Of a stretch of 64,000 bases of DNA, positions 1 through 9,269 are shown one piece after another. Positions within the stretch are counted from its first letter, which is position 1. The number at the start of each line of letters is the position of its first letter. This stretch comes from Hyphomicrobiales bacterium (GTDB lineage Bacteria > Pseudomonadota > Alphaproteobacteria > Rhizobiales > Rhizobiaceae). The DNA lies in assembly GCA_900472395.1 (NCBI GenBank), contig UCHV01000013.1:35158-99157 (forward strand). Direction: 5' to 3'. The translations under genes were made by a program, and so were the position numbers. Below the pieces are notes generated by a model. That model was not told the origin of the DNA. It ran no database searches and was given only the letters and a program-made list of their open reading frames with translations.

Positions 1-858
1 TTTTTTCCTACAGCGGTTTCCGCACTACAGGCCCGGTCCCATACGCAGTCGACTACGGATATTGTTATCGTTCTATCAGAATCCATTCAGAATAAGAAAT
101 TTGCTCAGCAATTCTGTGATGTTCACGGTATTGTCCTGATTGACGCGAGCTGTTTTCTTCGCGGAAAATTCGAGCAGCTCGATCCGGACGCTTTTTCACA
201 CAGGGTTACCGTTTCGGCGATGGGATGTCTGCTTTTGTCTGATGTTTTGCCGCAGCACTACCACTATGTCATTTACATAGATGGAGATACACAGATCAGC
301 GGCAACTTGAGCTACCTGGAAAACCTCGAGGTTCGACCGTTTGAGCTGTATGCCGCGCTAGACTATCTCTCATTAGTTGCAGATTTCGACAGACTCGATC
401 GGTCTGTGGTGTTCAACTCCGGAGTTTTCAAATTTGACCGACGCGCATGGATCGGTCACGCCGCATTTGACTATTTTCTCGCCAATGGCGGTGATCTTCA
501 TGATCAAGGTGCGTTGAATGCTGTTGTGGGTGACGGCCTCGTCCTGATTTCGAACCGGTGGAACTTTCCCAAACAATTCCTTCATCTCGTCGGAAACGAC
601 AAACCGACGATCGTGCACTTCATGGCACACCCTAAACCTTGGGATGGACGCTTCTTTCCATGGACGAACAAAGAAGTGCAGGTCTACCGAAAGGCTCTTC
701 AGTCCAATCCATGTCTTGCCCCCTTTGTGCGAAAGATCTCTTTTCTTCGCTACTGCGTCTACAAGCTGCGATCCACGCGTGAGGAGGTCCGTTTCCGACT
801 GGGGCTGGGTCGCATCCGCTGGCATGAAGAAAGCATCCAGAAAGTCCTTGCCGGCTGA
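1..858 (+). CDS. Family 8-type glycosyltransferase, 5' end outside window
   Basis: The reading frame is open from base 1, so the true start lies before the window; the first internal ATG is at 220. The protein carries the GT8 signature YIDGDTQI (a DxD-type metal and nucleotide-sugar site) and, further on, HFMAHPKPWDG, which matches the conserved HxxGxxKPW region near the C-terminus of GT8 enzymes. Such enzymes transfer a sugar with retention of configuration, in bacteria usually onto lipopolysaccharide or exopolysaccharide. The following gene is a secreted glycoside hydrolase and a second glycosyltransferase faces it, so a role in surface polysaccharide synthesis is inferred. Donor and acceptor cannot be told. 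Confidence 0.8.
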   Translation, partial: FFPTAVSALQARSHTQSTTDIVIVLSESIQNKKFAQQFCDVHGIVLIDASCFLRGKFEQLDPDAFSHRVTVSAMGCLLLSDVLPQHYHYVIYIDGDTQISGNLSYLENLEVRPFELYAALDYLSLVADFDRLDRSVVFNSGVFKFDRRAWIGHAAFDYFLANGGDLHDQGALNAVVGDGLVLISNRWNFPKQFLHLVGNDKPTIVHFMAHPKPWDGRFFPWTNKEVQVYRKALQSNPCLAPFVRKISFLRYCVYKLRSTREEVRFRLGLGRIRWHEESIQKVLAG

Positions 859-984
859 GCGACACAAAAATGACCAAGATCATTATCTCCCGAGCCTTTC
901 GCTTCAGCCTTATGAACGATCGGCAGATGTCCGACTGAACGATAGATTGAACCAGATGCAACCGACAGCGATGGAGACACCGTG

Positions 985-2334
985 ATGCTTGCAAGACTCA
1001 AGGCCGCTTACATGGCATTGGCAGTTCTTCATCTCGCGGCTTTGGTGCAGCCGGCGTCGGTTCGAGCCCAGCCCGTGACGGCCCGACCGACGCAAGAGTT
1101 TCTCGACAGTGTCGGCATCGTGTCGACACTTCCAGATCGAGGCCAGTCGCTTGAAGGCACGATCGGAATGCTGCGTTATGTCGGCTTTCGCTGGCTGCGT
1201 GGCGGCATTGAAGGTTTGACAGAGCAAGGGCCGACGACGGTCGAGACATATCTGACAATTCACCGGGCCACCGGCGCCAAAATTGCTTGGGGCCTGGTCA
1301 GTGGTGGCAATGATCTTGAGAAATTGCTTCGTACGGGGCGCATCTTGGCTATGAATGGTGCACTCCTTGCCTTTGAGGGCAACAACGAGCCTAACAATTG
1401 GGGTGTCAATTACAAGGGTGAAGAGGGAGGCCGCGGCGGGTCGTGGTTACCGGTCGCGAAGCTACAGGCGGAGCTATATGCTCGCGTCAAGTCGGATCCG
1501 GTCCTTGCAAAATATCCAGTCTGGTCCATTTCAGAGCCGGGAGCGCAGGTCGACAATGCCGGACTGCAGTTTCTCGAGATCCCGCAAGGTAGCGGCACTT
1601 TGATGCCGCCAGGCACGCGCTATGCTGATTTTGCCAACGTCCACAACTACATTTATCATCCAAACTCGCCACATCCTGCCAACAACAAGACGTGGAACGC
1701 GTCAGACCCTAGCGAGGATTCTGCGGTAGACGGCCTTTATGGGAACTTTGGATTGACCTGGGCCAAACATTTCAAGGGCTACACAAACGAACAACTTAAA
1801 ACATTGCCACGCGTCACGACGGAGACCGGCGTGCCTATCGGCGAAAAAATCACCGAAGACATGCATGCCTCCCATTTGGTCAACATCTTCCTGTCGCAAT
1901 TCGCTCGTGGATACGCGTTCACATCAGTTTACCTTTTACGCGACCGTGAAGACGAAGGCGGCAACCAACAGTTCGGATTTTTCCGCGCTGATTATACCCC
2001 GCGCAAGGCTGCGGTTTATCTGCGCAATCTTATGGGAATCCTCAATGACAATGGCCGGCGACAGACCTACGAAAAATTCGATTACTCCATAGAGATGAAG
2101 CCTGATACCGTGCATGATCTCTTGCTTCAAAAAAGCGACGGCACGTTTCAGCTGGTTTTGTGGGCGGAGCGGCTTGGCGGCGAGGAGAATATTGAAGTCA
2201 AGCTGGGGAAGGTCGCTTCCATGGTCAAAATTCATGATACGGCGATTGGGGCCAAAGAGATACGATCGCTGAAGGATGTCGATCGCTTCGGTGTCGTTTT
2301 GAGTGACCGCCCGGTTGTTATTTCCTTTCGGTAA
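985..2334 (+). CDS. Secreted glycoside hydrolase (TIM-barrel type)
   Basis: About 449 residues. The N-terminus is a typical signal peptide with a hydrophobic core and a likely cleavage after the VRAQ region (residue 30), so the enzyme should act in the periplasm or outside. The fold assignment rests on a NEP motif (GNNEPNN, Glu about 136) and a TTETG motif (Glu about 281), the spacing expected for the acid/base and nucleophile of clan-A glycoside hydrolases. I could not assign a CAZy family. GTG at 982 and ATG at 985 are both possible starts; GGAG at 973-976 is better spaced for 985. It follows a glycosyltransferase and probably trims or releases the polysaccharide made there (inference). Confidence 0.7.
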   Translation: MLARLKAAYMALAVLHLAALVQPASVRAQPVTARPTQEFLDSVGIVSTLPDRGQSLEGTIGMLRYVGFRWLRGGIEGLTEQGPTTVETYLTIHRATGAKIAWGLVSGGNDLEKLLRTGRILAMNGALLAFEGNNEPNNWGVNYKGEEGGRGGSWLPVAKLQAELYARVKSDPVLAKYPVWSISEPGAQVDNAGLQFLEIPQGSGTLMPPGTRYADFANVHNYIYHPNSPHPANNKTWNASDPSEDSAVDGLYGNFGLTWAKHFKGYTNEQLKTLPRVTTETGVPIGEKITEDMHASHLVNIFLSQFARGYAFTSVYLLRDREDEGGNQQFGFFRADYTPRKAAVYLRNLMGILNDNGRRQTYEKFDYSIEMKPDTVHDLLLQKSDGTFQLVLWAERLGGEENIEVKLGKVASMVKIHDTAIGAKEIRSLKDVDRFGVVLSDRPVVISFR

Positions 2335-2841
2335 GGCCCCCAGCCTGATGCAGGCCAACCAAGTCATACCTCACGCACTTGGCCAGGCCCACTGGCAGTC
2401 GCATTCACACCAGAATTTCAGTTCTCAGGGGTGCGACAACATTCGGCGCCGGCACCAAGTTATTCCTCAGAGTTTACTCTGCGGTCATCTCGCCGGGCTG
2501 ATCAAGATTATTTACGGCTGCAATGCAGAATTGCCCGCGAAAGGCTGCGCCTCCTCAAATTTGAAGGATTTTTGCTTGAGAGATACGCACCTTATTCAGG
2601 TTCGTCGGAAGCGGTAAAGGCGTTTCGCGGCATTTTATCGGGCTTGGTCTTTGGCGGCTCGGCCAGTGAAATGCCCTCAATCTGTCCCCACCTCCCCGCG
2701 ACCACAGTGGTCGTGATGCCGTCCGTCTAATGTCGCAGCGTTGGGACGACCGCAAGCAACATGCGTCGATGTCCGCCGCGGCGACTGGCTCTCGCGGCAA
2801 CTGGCTCTGTCGTCAGCTCGTGGCGAAAACCCGTTTGACTG
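2335..2841. other. Non-coding gap between convergent genes
   Basis: About 500 bases between the convergent hydrolase and glycosyltransferase genes. Short reading frames here lack ribosome sites and family features. I saw no clear hairpin terminator, RNA or repeat. Confidence 0.4.
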
Positions 2842-3993
2842 TCATGTTCTTGCCGGTTTTGCGGAGAGAAGCTCGTGGCTGATATCGACATGATGACGAA
2901 TGTATTCGGCGGCTCCAATCAATGGCGGTCTTGCCAATCTGGTTTGTGCTCTTTGGGCCATCTCAAATGCTTCCAAGGGGGCGTGGCCGACGTCGAGCAG
3001 CGCTGTCAAGAGCGCAGCCGGGTCGTTTGCTTTAACATATCGAACTTCATCTTTGGCGAAATAGAGTTGGAGCCCACCTGTGTCACTGGCCACCGCGGGG
3101 ACGCCCGAAAGCACGGCTTCTTGTATCGCCGTAATGCCGCTGGCATGAAGATTTTCCTTCAGCGGTATGCACACAACAGTCGCCCACGCAAATGCAGCTT
3201 TTAATTCCTCGTTCGTTTTTGCCGAAGAAAGCGCGATATTTTTGCTGTTTGCAACGTGCCGTTTCGACAAGGTACCAGACAAGATCTTCGCGGAGATTCC
3301 AGGCCTGTTGCTCACCGCCTCGATGAAGGTGAGCCAGTCTCGGTGGCGATCGTTGCCGAGCGACAGCACCCGGACTTCATCGTGTTCCCTCATATGCGGC
3401 GCAATGAACACCTCATGAGGAATTCCGAAAGGCACCAGCCGCAGGTCCGCTGACGGGAAAGCCCGGCGGGCGACTGCAAGATTGAGACTGGAGTGAAACG
3501 TCAACACGTCGATTCTCTTGATAAGCGCCGAGTAAAACATCCTTCGAGGGAAGGAAAGCTTATTCCATTTGTCGAACAGCCACACCGACTGCCCCAATAT
3601 CTTCGCACTGCCGCCCATCAGTATCTTGACGGCTGCAACAGCAAAATACTGCGATTCCGTGTGCGTCCATATCACGTCGGCCTGCTTGAAGTGAGCGCGC
3701 TGGCGCCAAGCATGGACGAGATCGAAGCCGAGCACTCCCCTAAACAGAAACCGACTGGCCCTCTGAAAAACCGTTTCTTTTATCGACTCTGAAAATTTGA
3801 CACGACATCCCAATGCGTTGGCGCGGCCGTAGCTGTAGGGTGTTTCGTCGTTGAAACCCACCAGGCTTCCGTTACGCCAGGCCTCCCGCCACCGCACAGC
3901 ATCCTTATTCTCCGCCAAGTGGACAAATATTTCGAGATCGTGTTTTGCTTCTGCGTTGCTGCTGTCGGAGTAGGAATAGACGTCGCGATCCAT
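2842..3993 (-). CDS. GT4-type glycosyltransferase
   Basis: About 383 residues. The C-terminal half has the GT-B/GT4 donor-site pattern: a glycine- and hydrophobic-rich segment (GITAIQEAVLSGVPAVASD) with the conserved Glu and the SGVPAVASDTGG turn that binds the nucleotide sugar. The N-terminal half contains WTHTESQYFA and is the acceptor domain. No signal peptide; the protein is probably cytosolic or peripheral at the inner membrane. A TTG six codons upstream (4011) is an alternative start, but ATG at 3993 is preferred. It converges with the hydrolase at 985-2334, forming a small polysaccharide region with the GT8 gene. Confidence 0.75.
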   Translation of the reverse strand: MDRDVYSYSDSSNAEAKHDLEIFVHLAENKDAVRWREAWRNGSLVGFNDETPYSYGRANALGCRVKFSESIKETVFQRASRFLFRGVLGFDLVHAWRQRAHFKQADVIWTHTESQYFAVAAVKILMGGSAKILGQSVWLFDKWNKLSFPRRMFYSALIKRIDVLTFHSSLNLAVARRAFPSADLRLVPFGIPHEVFIAPHMREHDEVRVLSLGNDRHRDWLTFIEAVSNRPGISAKILSGTLSKRHVANSKNIALSSAKTNEELKAAFAWATVVCIPLKENLHASGITAIQEAVLSGVPAVASDTGGLQLYFAKDEVRYVKANDPAALLTALLDVGHAPLEAFEMAQRAQTRLARPPLIGAAEYIRHHVDISHELLSAKPART

Positions 3994-4011
3994 GATGCAC
4001 AGGTCCCGCAA

Positions 4012-4398
4012 TATAATAATTCATTCCATGAGAGTTTTTAATGAATTATACGCATACATTCAAGACGCCTTGCGAAGTTTATCTTTCTTAGCAGACGTAG
4101 TCGGCACCTATGTTTCAATGTCATCTTCGATATGGAAAGCCGTCCGTCTCGCGTTCCAAGAAGAAGCAACGTTTTGCGAAGGCGCAAACGATCCGCGGAG
4201 GAGCGACTGACTCATCGGATGGCCTGCATCCAAGCGCACGCACCCTCATGGTTTGAACGCCCACTCAGGTTCAATAGATGTTTCGACCTGACGTTCGGCA
4301 TCGTCAGCTTTGCGCCAACCGATCAAGATCGCGAAAGCTTGCCGCCCATGGGCTGACATTGGAGCTACGACTAGCAAAACACCCAACCGACTTTAGGC
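4012..4398. other. Non-coding gap
   Basis: AT-richer stretch upstream of the glycosyltransferase (3992-4090) that probably holds its promoter. Nothing else recognisable; the minus strand below the antitoxin remnant, where a toxin partner would be expected, shows no toxin reading frame. Confidence 0.35.
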
Positions 4399-4689
4399 TC
4401 AGCGGCAGCATGCCTTGCCCGTCAGCAACTCGGCATTGAGATGAACAAGCGACCCGTCCATCTCCGAAGCCTCGATCGCGGCGGAATAGTCGCCCCCGAG
4501 CGCGCTCGTCAGTCTGACGCGCCGGTCGCGCCTTGTCAGCCGCAAGTAATCCTCATAGGCGATCAGCACCGTGCGCGGCCGGCCGTTCTTGGTGGTGATC
4601 ACCGGATCGCGGACGGAGGCATCCTGGTATGCGCCAAATTCTTGGAGACTCTTCGATCGCTCGTTCTTGCCTGCACGTATAGCGAACAG
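4399..4689 (-). pseudogene. Phd/YefM-type antitoxin remnant without a clear start
   Basis: The core FGAYQDASVRDPVITTKNG followed by a segment ending YEDYLRLTRRDRRV is the Phd/YefM antitoxin fold: a DNA-binding N-terminus that represses its own operon. In this family the protein normally starts just before the RAGKNERSKS segment; here no ATG, GTG or TTG is found at that point, only a CTG at 4689. The C-terminal tail carries the toxin-binding helix (EMDGSLVHLNAELL). No toxin gene lies next to it. It overlaps closely with the divergent antitoxin remnant at 4708. Probably a dead copy, though a rare start codon is not excluded. Confidence 0.5.
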
Positions 4690-4707
4690 CGCGGTGAGGG
4701 AAAGAGA

Positions 4708-4955
4708 ATGCGTATTTTCGTTGATGTCGATGAACCCGCTGAGCTGTTCTAGGAATTGATCGAGCTCGCGCTCCGCGGTGATGACGTGCTGATCTACCGT
4801 GCGGGAAAACCGGCTGCAGAGCTGACCGCGATCCAAAACCTAAAGGAACTATGGATGACGTCTGGGCGCTCGCGGAGGAAGGAGGCGCCGGCGTTCCGCC
4901 CGGCGCAAGCTCAAACCCTGAAGATTTCTACGGCGAACATGGACTGCCTAAATGA
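4708..4955 (+). pseudogene. VapB/Phd-type antitoxin broken by a stop and a frameshift
   Basis: ATG at 4708 follows a good ribosome site (GAGGGAAAGAG). The frame reads MRIFVDVDEPAELF and then hits TAG at 4750-4752; the same frame goes on with ELIELALRGDDVLIYRAGKP, which is the conserved part of this antitoxin family. Near 4840-4853 the frame is lost, and the expected C-terminus (DDVWALAEEG ... EDFYGEHGLPK) continues in another frame to TGA at 4953-4955. So one nonsense change and one frameshift separate it from a normal antitoxin of about 80 residues. The last bases overlap the start of the recombinase remnant by ATGA, the arrangement normally seen between an antitoxin and its toxin. Confidence 0.7.
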
Positions 4956-6031
4956 GTGCCGTCGATCGCCGCGCCCAGGAACTTGATACGATCGCTTCCG
5001 TCCTGCCGATGGAGCGCCGCGATGAGCTTGCAGAGCTCTTGACCGATCAGGATGTCGAAACGCTGCGCCATCTGGTCAACGAAGGCATGGGTGCAAACAC
5101 GCTTCGCCCCCTCACGGCCGATCTCGCTTATCTGAACGCCTGGTCGCTGGCGGCCACCGGAAACCCACTTCCGTGGCCAGCACCTGAAGCGCTGCTGCTG
5201 AAGTTTGGCGCGCATCATCCGTGGGATCCGGCAAAACGTGAAAATGATCCGAAGCATGGGATGCTGGCAGAGTTTGGCGAGACCTGCGCGGTCAGCTGTT
5301 TCTGAAGGTGACCGGCCCGCATGCGCCTGACGCGGTGCGCCGGCGGCTGGCCACATGGTCGACCCAAACGAATTAGCGCGGGCTGACCAGCGCGTTTGCC
5401 TCCCCCGCCCTCTAGTCGGCCGTCCGCCTTACCGTCCGGGCCACGCCGCCGCCCAGAAAACGCATGAGCGCCAAGGCTGTCACCGGTGATGTGCTGGCCA
5501 AAATGCTGGCCACCTATGCGAACGACAGTCTGCGCGATGTTCGTGACCGGGCGATCCTGATGGTCGCTTTCGCGTCAAGCGGGCGCGACGCAGCGAAATC
5601 GCCGGATTTGGTAGAGAGCAGCTGACAGTCGAGGCGCCGATTGTTGAGGTCGGCACTCCCCTCCCCTCGCTCGCCGTTCATCTCGGCCGCACCAAAACGT
5701 CCGGTGCCGATCATGATGATGTCGCCTATTTCACCGATCGGCCCGTTGAAGCGCTGAATGCCTGGATAAGATGGCGAAGACCGACAAGGGTTCATTGTTT
5801 CGAAAGATCGACCGTTGGGGGAATGTGTCGAAGCGGGCGGCGCTGGCCGGTCTGGAGCCGGGGGAGTTTGCGGCACATAGGCTCCGGTCAGGATACCTAA
5901 CCGAGGCCATAAATCGCGGCATCCCGCTCCCCGAGGCGATGGAGCAGTCTCGTCATCGATCAGTGCAGCAGGCGTCGAGCTATTACAACAATGCAAAGCG
6001 GCGAAGTAGCCGGGCAACTCGACTACTGTAA
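4952..6031 (+). pseudogene. Tyrosine recombinase (phage-type integrase) remnant
   Basis: Pieces of one integrase lie in order but in different frames. 4952-5305 gives the N-terminal core-binding domain (VETLRHLVNEGMGANTLR, LNAWSLAATGNPLPWP). From about 5461 comes the start of the catalytic domain (DVRDRAILMVAFASSGR), then after a frame change REQLTVEAP and TKTSGADHDDVAYF, and from 5771 the C-terminal boxes: FAAHRLRSGYL (the HxxR motif, with AHR where AHGLR is usual) and HRSVQQASSYYN (His and the catalytic Tyr). At least three frame changes make it non-functional. It marks an old integration event next to the antitoxin remnants. Confidence 0.8.
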
Positions 6032-6108
6032 GTACGCTGGCAGGCGCACAAGCCGTCACGGCGCCTCAGCGTATGCCGCCAAAATCCCAAGCAAGCGTCT
6101 CGACCAGG

Positions 6109-6756
6109 TCACTCAGCCGCATTATTGCTGCCCCTGTGCGCAGCGATAAACATGGCGACGGCTGACCGACAGTAGGATGCGATCTCGTTGTCGTCGTCTG
6201 CTATCGCCTCCTCGAAGCGAGCAATAATCAGGAGATCAGAGCCCTTGAAAAGTGCTGCAAACAAGCGGGCGGACCGGAGCGGATCGGGCACATTCAGAAG
6301 TGCCTTTGCATGTAACCGACGCAACAGGCTCTCGATTTGCTTAATGATGTGGGCGGGGCCTGCTTCGTAATGGACCTTGCTCAACGACTTCTGGTTTGGC
6401 GTGTCGGCCGTGACCATGACTTCGACATTACGGACCTCTGGGCGCAAAAGCGTCCGAAGCAGTGACGATCCCGCTGCCATGAGTTGATCCTCGGCTGAAC
6501 CATTGATGCCCTCAAAAAGCTTCTGCGGCACCAACTGCTGACAGCGGGCCTCGAAGGCTGCGCCAAACAGCGCCTCCTTGTTCTCGAAGTGTTTGTATAT
6601 GCTGAGTTTGGATATCTTCGCGCGCTGGGCGACTTTATCCAACGTCGCTGCATGAAACCCAAGTTCCTCAAACAGTTCGCACGCCGCGTCGACAACCGTT
6701 TGTCTAAGTGCTTCGTTGGCCGGCCGACCGCGTCGATTTTGAACGTCTCTACTCAT
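6109..6756 (-). CDS. TetR family repressor
   Basis: 215 residues from ATG at 6756; a longer frame to 6792 exists but adds a non-conserved leader. The N-terminal helix-turn-helix (about residues 15-60, with FHAATLDKVAQRAKISKLSIYKHF in pieces LDKVAQRAKIS and LSIYKHFENKEAL) is standard for TetR. The C-terminal domain resembles the TetR_C type with several helices for ligand binding and dimerisation. It is divergent from the flavoprotein at 6858, with an inverted repeat in between, so it most likely represses that gene and itself until an unknown small molecule binds. Confidence 0.85.
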   Translation of the reverse strand: MSRDVQNRRGRPANEALRQTVVDAACELFEELGFHAATLDKVAQRAKISKLSIYKHFENKEALFGAAFEARCQQLVPQKLFEGINGSAEDQLMAAGSSLLRTLLRPEVRNVEVMVTADTPNQKSLSKVHYEAGPAHIIKQIESLLRRLHAKALLNVPDPLRSARLFAALFKGSDLLIIARFEEAIADDDNEIASYCRSAVAMFIAAHRGSNNAAE

Positions 6757-6796
6757 AGCTATTGCGATCCTTGACAGTATCGTTATTCGCAATTAT

Positions 6797-6812
6797 GATA
6801 CCCTTTAGTATC
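6797..6812. promoter_or_regulatory. Probable TetR operator
   Basis: GATAC-CCTTTA-GTATC is a perfect 5-bp inverted repeat in the gap between divergent tetR and flavoprotein genes. A further GTATCG copy lies at 6777-6782 and another at 6808-6813, so two adjacent sites are possible. Assignment to the neighbouring TetR is inference from position. Confidence 0.45.
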
Positions 6813-6857
6813 GTAAATATGCAAGTCATATCGCGCCGATCTAAGCACGAGGGTGCC

Positions 6858-7868
6858 ATGCAACGACGAACACTGCTGAAGATGGCCGCGGTTTCCGCAG
6901 TTGGCGTCACTTCTACTTGGGCCAACGCAAAATCCAATCCAGCCCCCTCCATCCGCAACACGGAGCACATCAAAATGAATCAGGTCATCATCATCGGCGG
7001 TAGCTTCGCTGGCCTCGCTGCCGCCCTGCAGCTTGGCCGTGCGCGCCGTGACGTCATCGTTCTCGACACTGGCCTTCAACGCAACCGCTTTGCTGGCCGC
7101 TCGCACGGTGTCCTCGGTCACGACGACAAACCACCATCCGCGATCTTGGCCGAGGCGCGGCAGCAACTCGCGCGCTATCCCGCGATCAAATTTGTCAATG
7201 CCCGAGCCGACAGCATCTCCGGCAACATCGACAACTTCTCCGTAGTCACTGACGACGGTGAAACCCTCAGTGCGCGCCGCCTAATCCTAAGCTATGGCGT
7301 TGTAGACCAAATGCCCGATGTTAAGGGTTTTGCCGAGAGTTGGGGCACATCCGTCATACCATGCCCGTATTGCGACGGCTTCGAAGTTGCTGACCAGCAT
7401 TGGGGCCTCGTGTGGTCCGGCCCGCAGTCGATGAATCAGGTCAGGCTGTTTCACGACTGGACCGCCAGGTTAACCGTATTCGGCAATGGCCACGATATCA
7501 CTCCCGAAATAAGGACCGATCTAGCGGGCCGGCAAGTACCTCTCGTTGACGGCCGGATCACCGAAATCGCACGTCAGGGCAGCCATGGGCCAACCATCAA
7601 GTTGGATACCGGCCCTGATGTCGCTGTTGACATTTTGTTCGCGCATCCGCGCAATAAGCCGTCGGCCAGCCTCCATGACCCACTAGGCCTCGCCACGGTC
7701 ACTACGCCAACCGGCATCGTCCTCAAGACCGACGAGCGCCGTGAAACCAGCATGCCAGGCATCTACGCCGCCGGTGACCTTGCTAATCCTGGCATCCCAT
7801 CTGTCACCACTGCAACGTGGCAGGGCGCGACGGCGGGCATCTCCGCTCAGCAATCGATGCTGGTTTGA
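6858..7868 (+). CDS. Thioredoxin-reductase-like flavoprotein with Tat-type leader
   Basis: 336 residues from ATG at 6858. The body from residue 40 is a class II pyridine nucleotide-disulfide oxidoreductase: FAD site VIIIGGSFAGLAAA, redox motif CPYC (about residues 169-172), and a second FAD contact GIYAAGDLA near the C-terminus. The NADPH-domain segment GLVWSGPQSMNQ is unlike the usual GGGNSA, so it may be one of the diverged small flavoproteins rather than a true TrxB. The first 24 residues (MQRRTLLKMAAVSAVGVTST) look like a twin-arginine export leader, unusual for this cytosolic family. An internal ATG at 6975 would give the leaderless form. Divergent from tetR, which probably controls it. 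Confidence 0.75.
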   Translation: MQRRTLLKMAAVSAVGVTSTWANAKSNPAPSIRNTEHIKMNQVIIIGGSFAGLAAALQLGRARRDVIVLDTGLQRNRFAGRSHGVLGHDDKPPSAILAEARQQLARYPAIKFVNARADSISGNIDNFSVVTDDGETLSARRLILSYGVVDQMPDVKGFAESWGTSVIPCPYCDGFEVADQHWGLVWSGPQSMNQVRLFHDWTARLTVFGNGHDITPEIRTDLAGRQVPLVDGRITEIARQGSHGPTIKLDTGPDVAVDILFAHPRNKPSASLHDPLGLATVTTPTGIVLKTDERRETSMPGIYAAGDLANPGIPSVTTATWQGATAGISAQQSMLV

Positions 7869-7983
7869 GAGCACAGATTCCGTTTCAGAGGCGATCCACT
7901 ACCTGCGCAACCGTTTCGAAGCCGAATAGCCAATGTCAGGTTCCCGCGTCCACCTCCCGGCGTCGGCGCGCCGTTCGTAGAGC

Positions 7984-8409
7984 TTAGTCCGGTATAGGGG
8001 GCAGATGAGGGTTCCAGACCACATCCCATAAATGCCCGTCGGGATCGCGGAAGTAGCCAGCGTAGCCGCCGTAAAAGGTGGACACGGGGGACTTCACGAT
8101 CTCGGCTCCGGCCCGCTCTGCGGCGTCCATCACCTCATCGACCTCCCCTATCGTCGAGACATTGTGGCCAATCGTGAAGGAAGTGGAGCCAGGCGGCTGT
8201 AACGGCAGCCCGGTGTCATGTGCAACGTCGCTCAGCGACCAAAGAGCCAGCTTCAAACCTCCAGCTAGATCGAAGAACGCGACCGCGCCATGCTCGAACT
8301 CTCGTCCTATAATCCCTTCAGTCGGTAGCCCAAGACCATCGCGGTAGAATGAAACTGATTTTTCCAGATCAGAAACGCCCAGCGTCAACACTGATACTCT
8401 AGCTTTCAT
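7984..8409 (-). CDS. VOC (glyoxalase/bleomycin-resistance) family protein
   Basis: 141 residues from ATG at 8409, preceded by GGAG; ATG at 8415 is less well placed. Two beta-alpha-beta-beta-beta modules are recognisable: VLTLGVSDLEKSVSFYRDGLG at the start and GYAGYFRDPDGHLWDVVWNP at the end, the latter containing the DPDGHLWDV signature with a metal-binding Glu/Asp/His set in this superfamily. Members bind metals and act as lyases, dioxygenases or drug-binding proteins; the substrate here is unknown. It converges with the flavoprotein gene. Confidence 0.75.
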   Translation of the reverse strand: MKARVSVLTLGVSDLEKSVSFYRDGLGLPTEGIIGREFEHGAVAFFDLAGGLKLALWSLSDVAHDTGLPLQPPGSTSFTIGHNVSTIGEVDEVMDAAERAGAEIVKSPVSTFYGGYAGYFRDPDGHLWDVVWNPHLPPIPD

Positions 8410-8723
8410 GCCCATACTCCTACACTCGGCATGTGCACCATGCTCATGCCGTCGTAGTCTTGGGCCGCTAGATAGGAGCGGAAGGACCCACATTGTGGGG
8501 GCCGGGCCAACCTTCCCGAGCCTAACCTGTTTCAGACAGGACAAAGCTAACTTTCTGTGGCTCCATCGTCAAGCACGGCCGCCTCTGGGCGGTTCAGCAA
8601 TATGGCCATAAACCACCCTCAGCCGCCCCCGAGGAGGCGGAGGTGGGTTGCCTACAAATATAAGGCAGGCCTGTCGGAGCCATCATGTTCCGAACGTCTT
8701 GAAGAGGAGAACAGGAGAGGCTT
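8410..8723. other. Divergent intergenic region
   Basis: Gap of about 310 bases between the VOC gene and the GyrI-like gene, expected to hold both promoters. I see a GC-rich stretch at 8618-8647 but no convincing operator or RNA. Confidence 0.3.
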
Positions 8724-9269
8724 ATGCTAACGATGCCGGAAATGGTGGAACGTGAGCCACAGCGATATGTCGCTGTTCGGCTGCCCGTTGTGATCCCGTT
8801 CGCCGCGGAGGTCGATCCAGCTTTCGATGAGCTGTTTAATGCGTTCGCGAGAGCAAGCGTTGCTCCAGATGGTGTCGAGTTCGTCAAGTTCAACCTCATC
8901 GATATGCCGCGCCTCGAGATCGAGACGGGCATGACTACGGATGAGTCTATTCCTCTGTCGGGCCGCCTGGTCGAAGGCGTACTGCCCGGAGGACGATATG
9001 TCCGAATGGCATACACAGGCCCATACGAGGGACTTTACGATGCCACCGCCATGCTTATCGGATGGGCGAAAGAGAAGGCCCTGATATGGGATTCATCTAG
9101 TACGGCGGCCGGAGAGCTATTCGCGTGCCGGCTCGAAGTCCACGACAACAATCCCTCTATCGAACCTGATCCAAGCAAGCTGGTAACGACACTGCTGTTC
9201 AAGCTGGCAGACGTACAAAGCTCTACTTTGGAAGCGACCGTCAATGCCGACGGACGGTCAAACAGCTGA
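8724..9269 (+). CDS. GyrI-like small-molecule-binding protein
   Basis: 181 residues; strong purine-rich ribosome site (GAGGAGAACAGGAGAGG) just upstream. The arrangement EREPQRYVAVRLPV near the N-terminus, a central PGGRYVRMAYTGPYEGL and the final YDATAMLIGWAKEK helix is that of the GyrI-like/SHS2 fold, which binds hydrophobic cations and is found alone or at the end of AraC and MerR regulators. There is no DNA-binding domain here, so it is a stand-alone binding or hydrolase-type member. Function is not predictable; a detoxification role fits the neighbours. Confidence 0.65.
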   Translation: MLTMPEMVEREPQRYVAVRLPVVIPFAAEVDPAFDELFNAFARASVAPDGVEFVKFNLIDMPRLEIETGMTTDESIPLSGRLVEGVLPGGRYVRMAYTGPYEGLYDATAMLIGWAKEKALIWDSSSTAAGELFACRLEVHDNNPSIEPDPSKLVTTLLFKLADVQSSTLEATVNADGRSNS

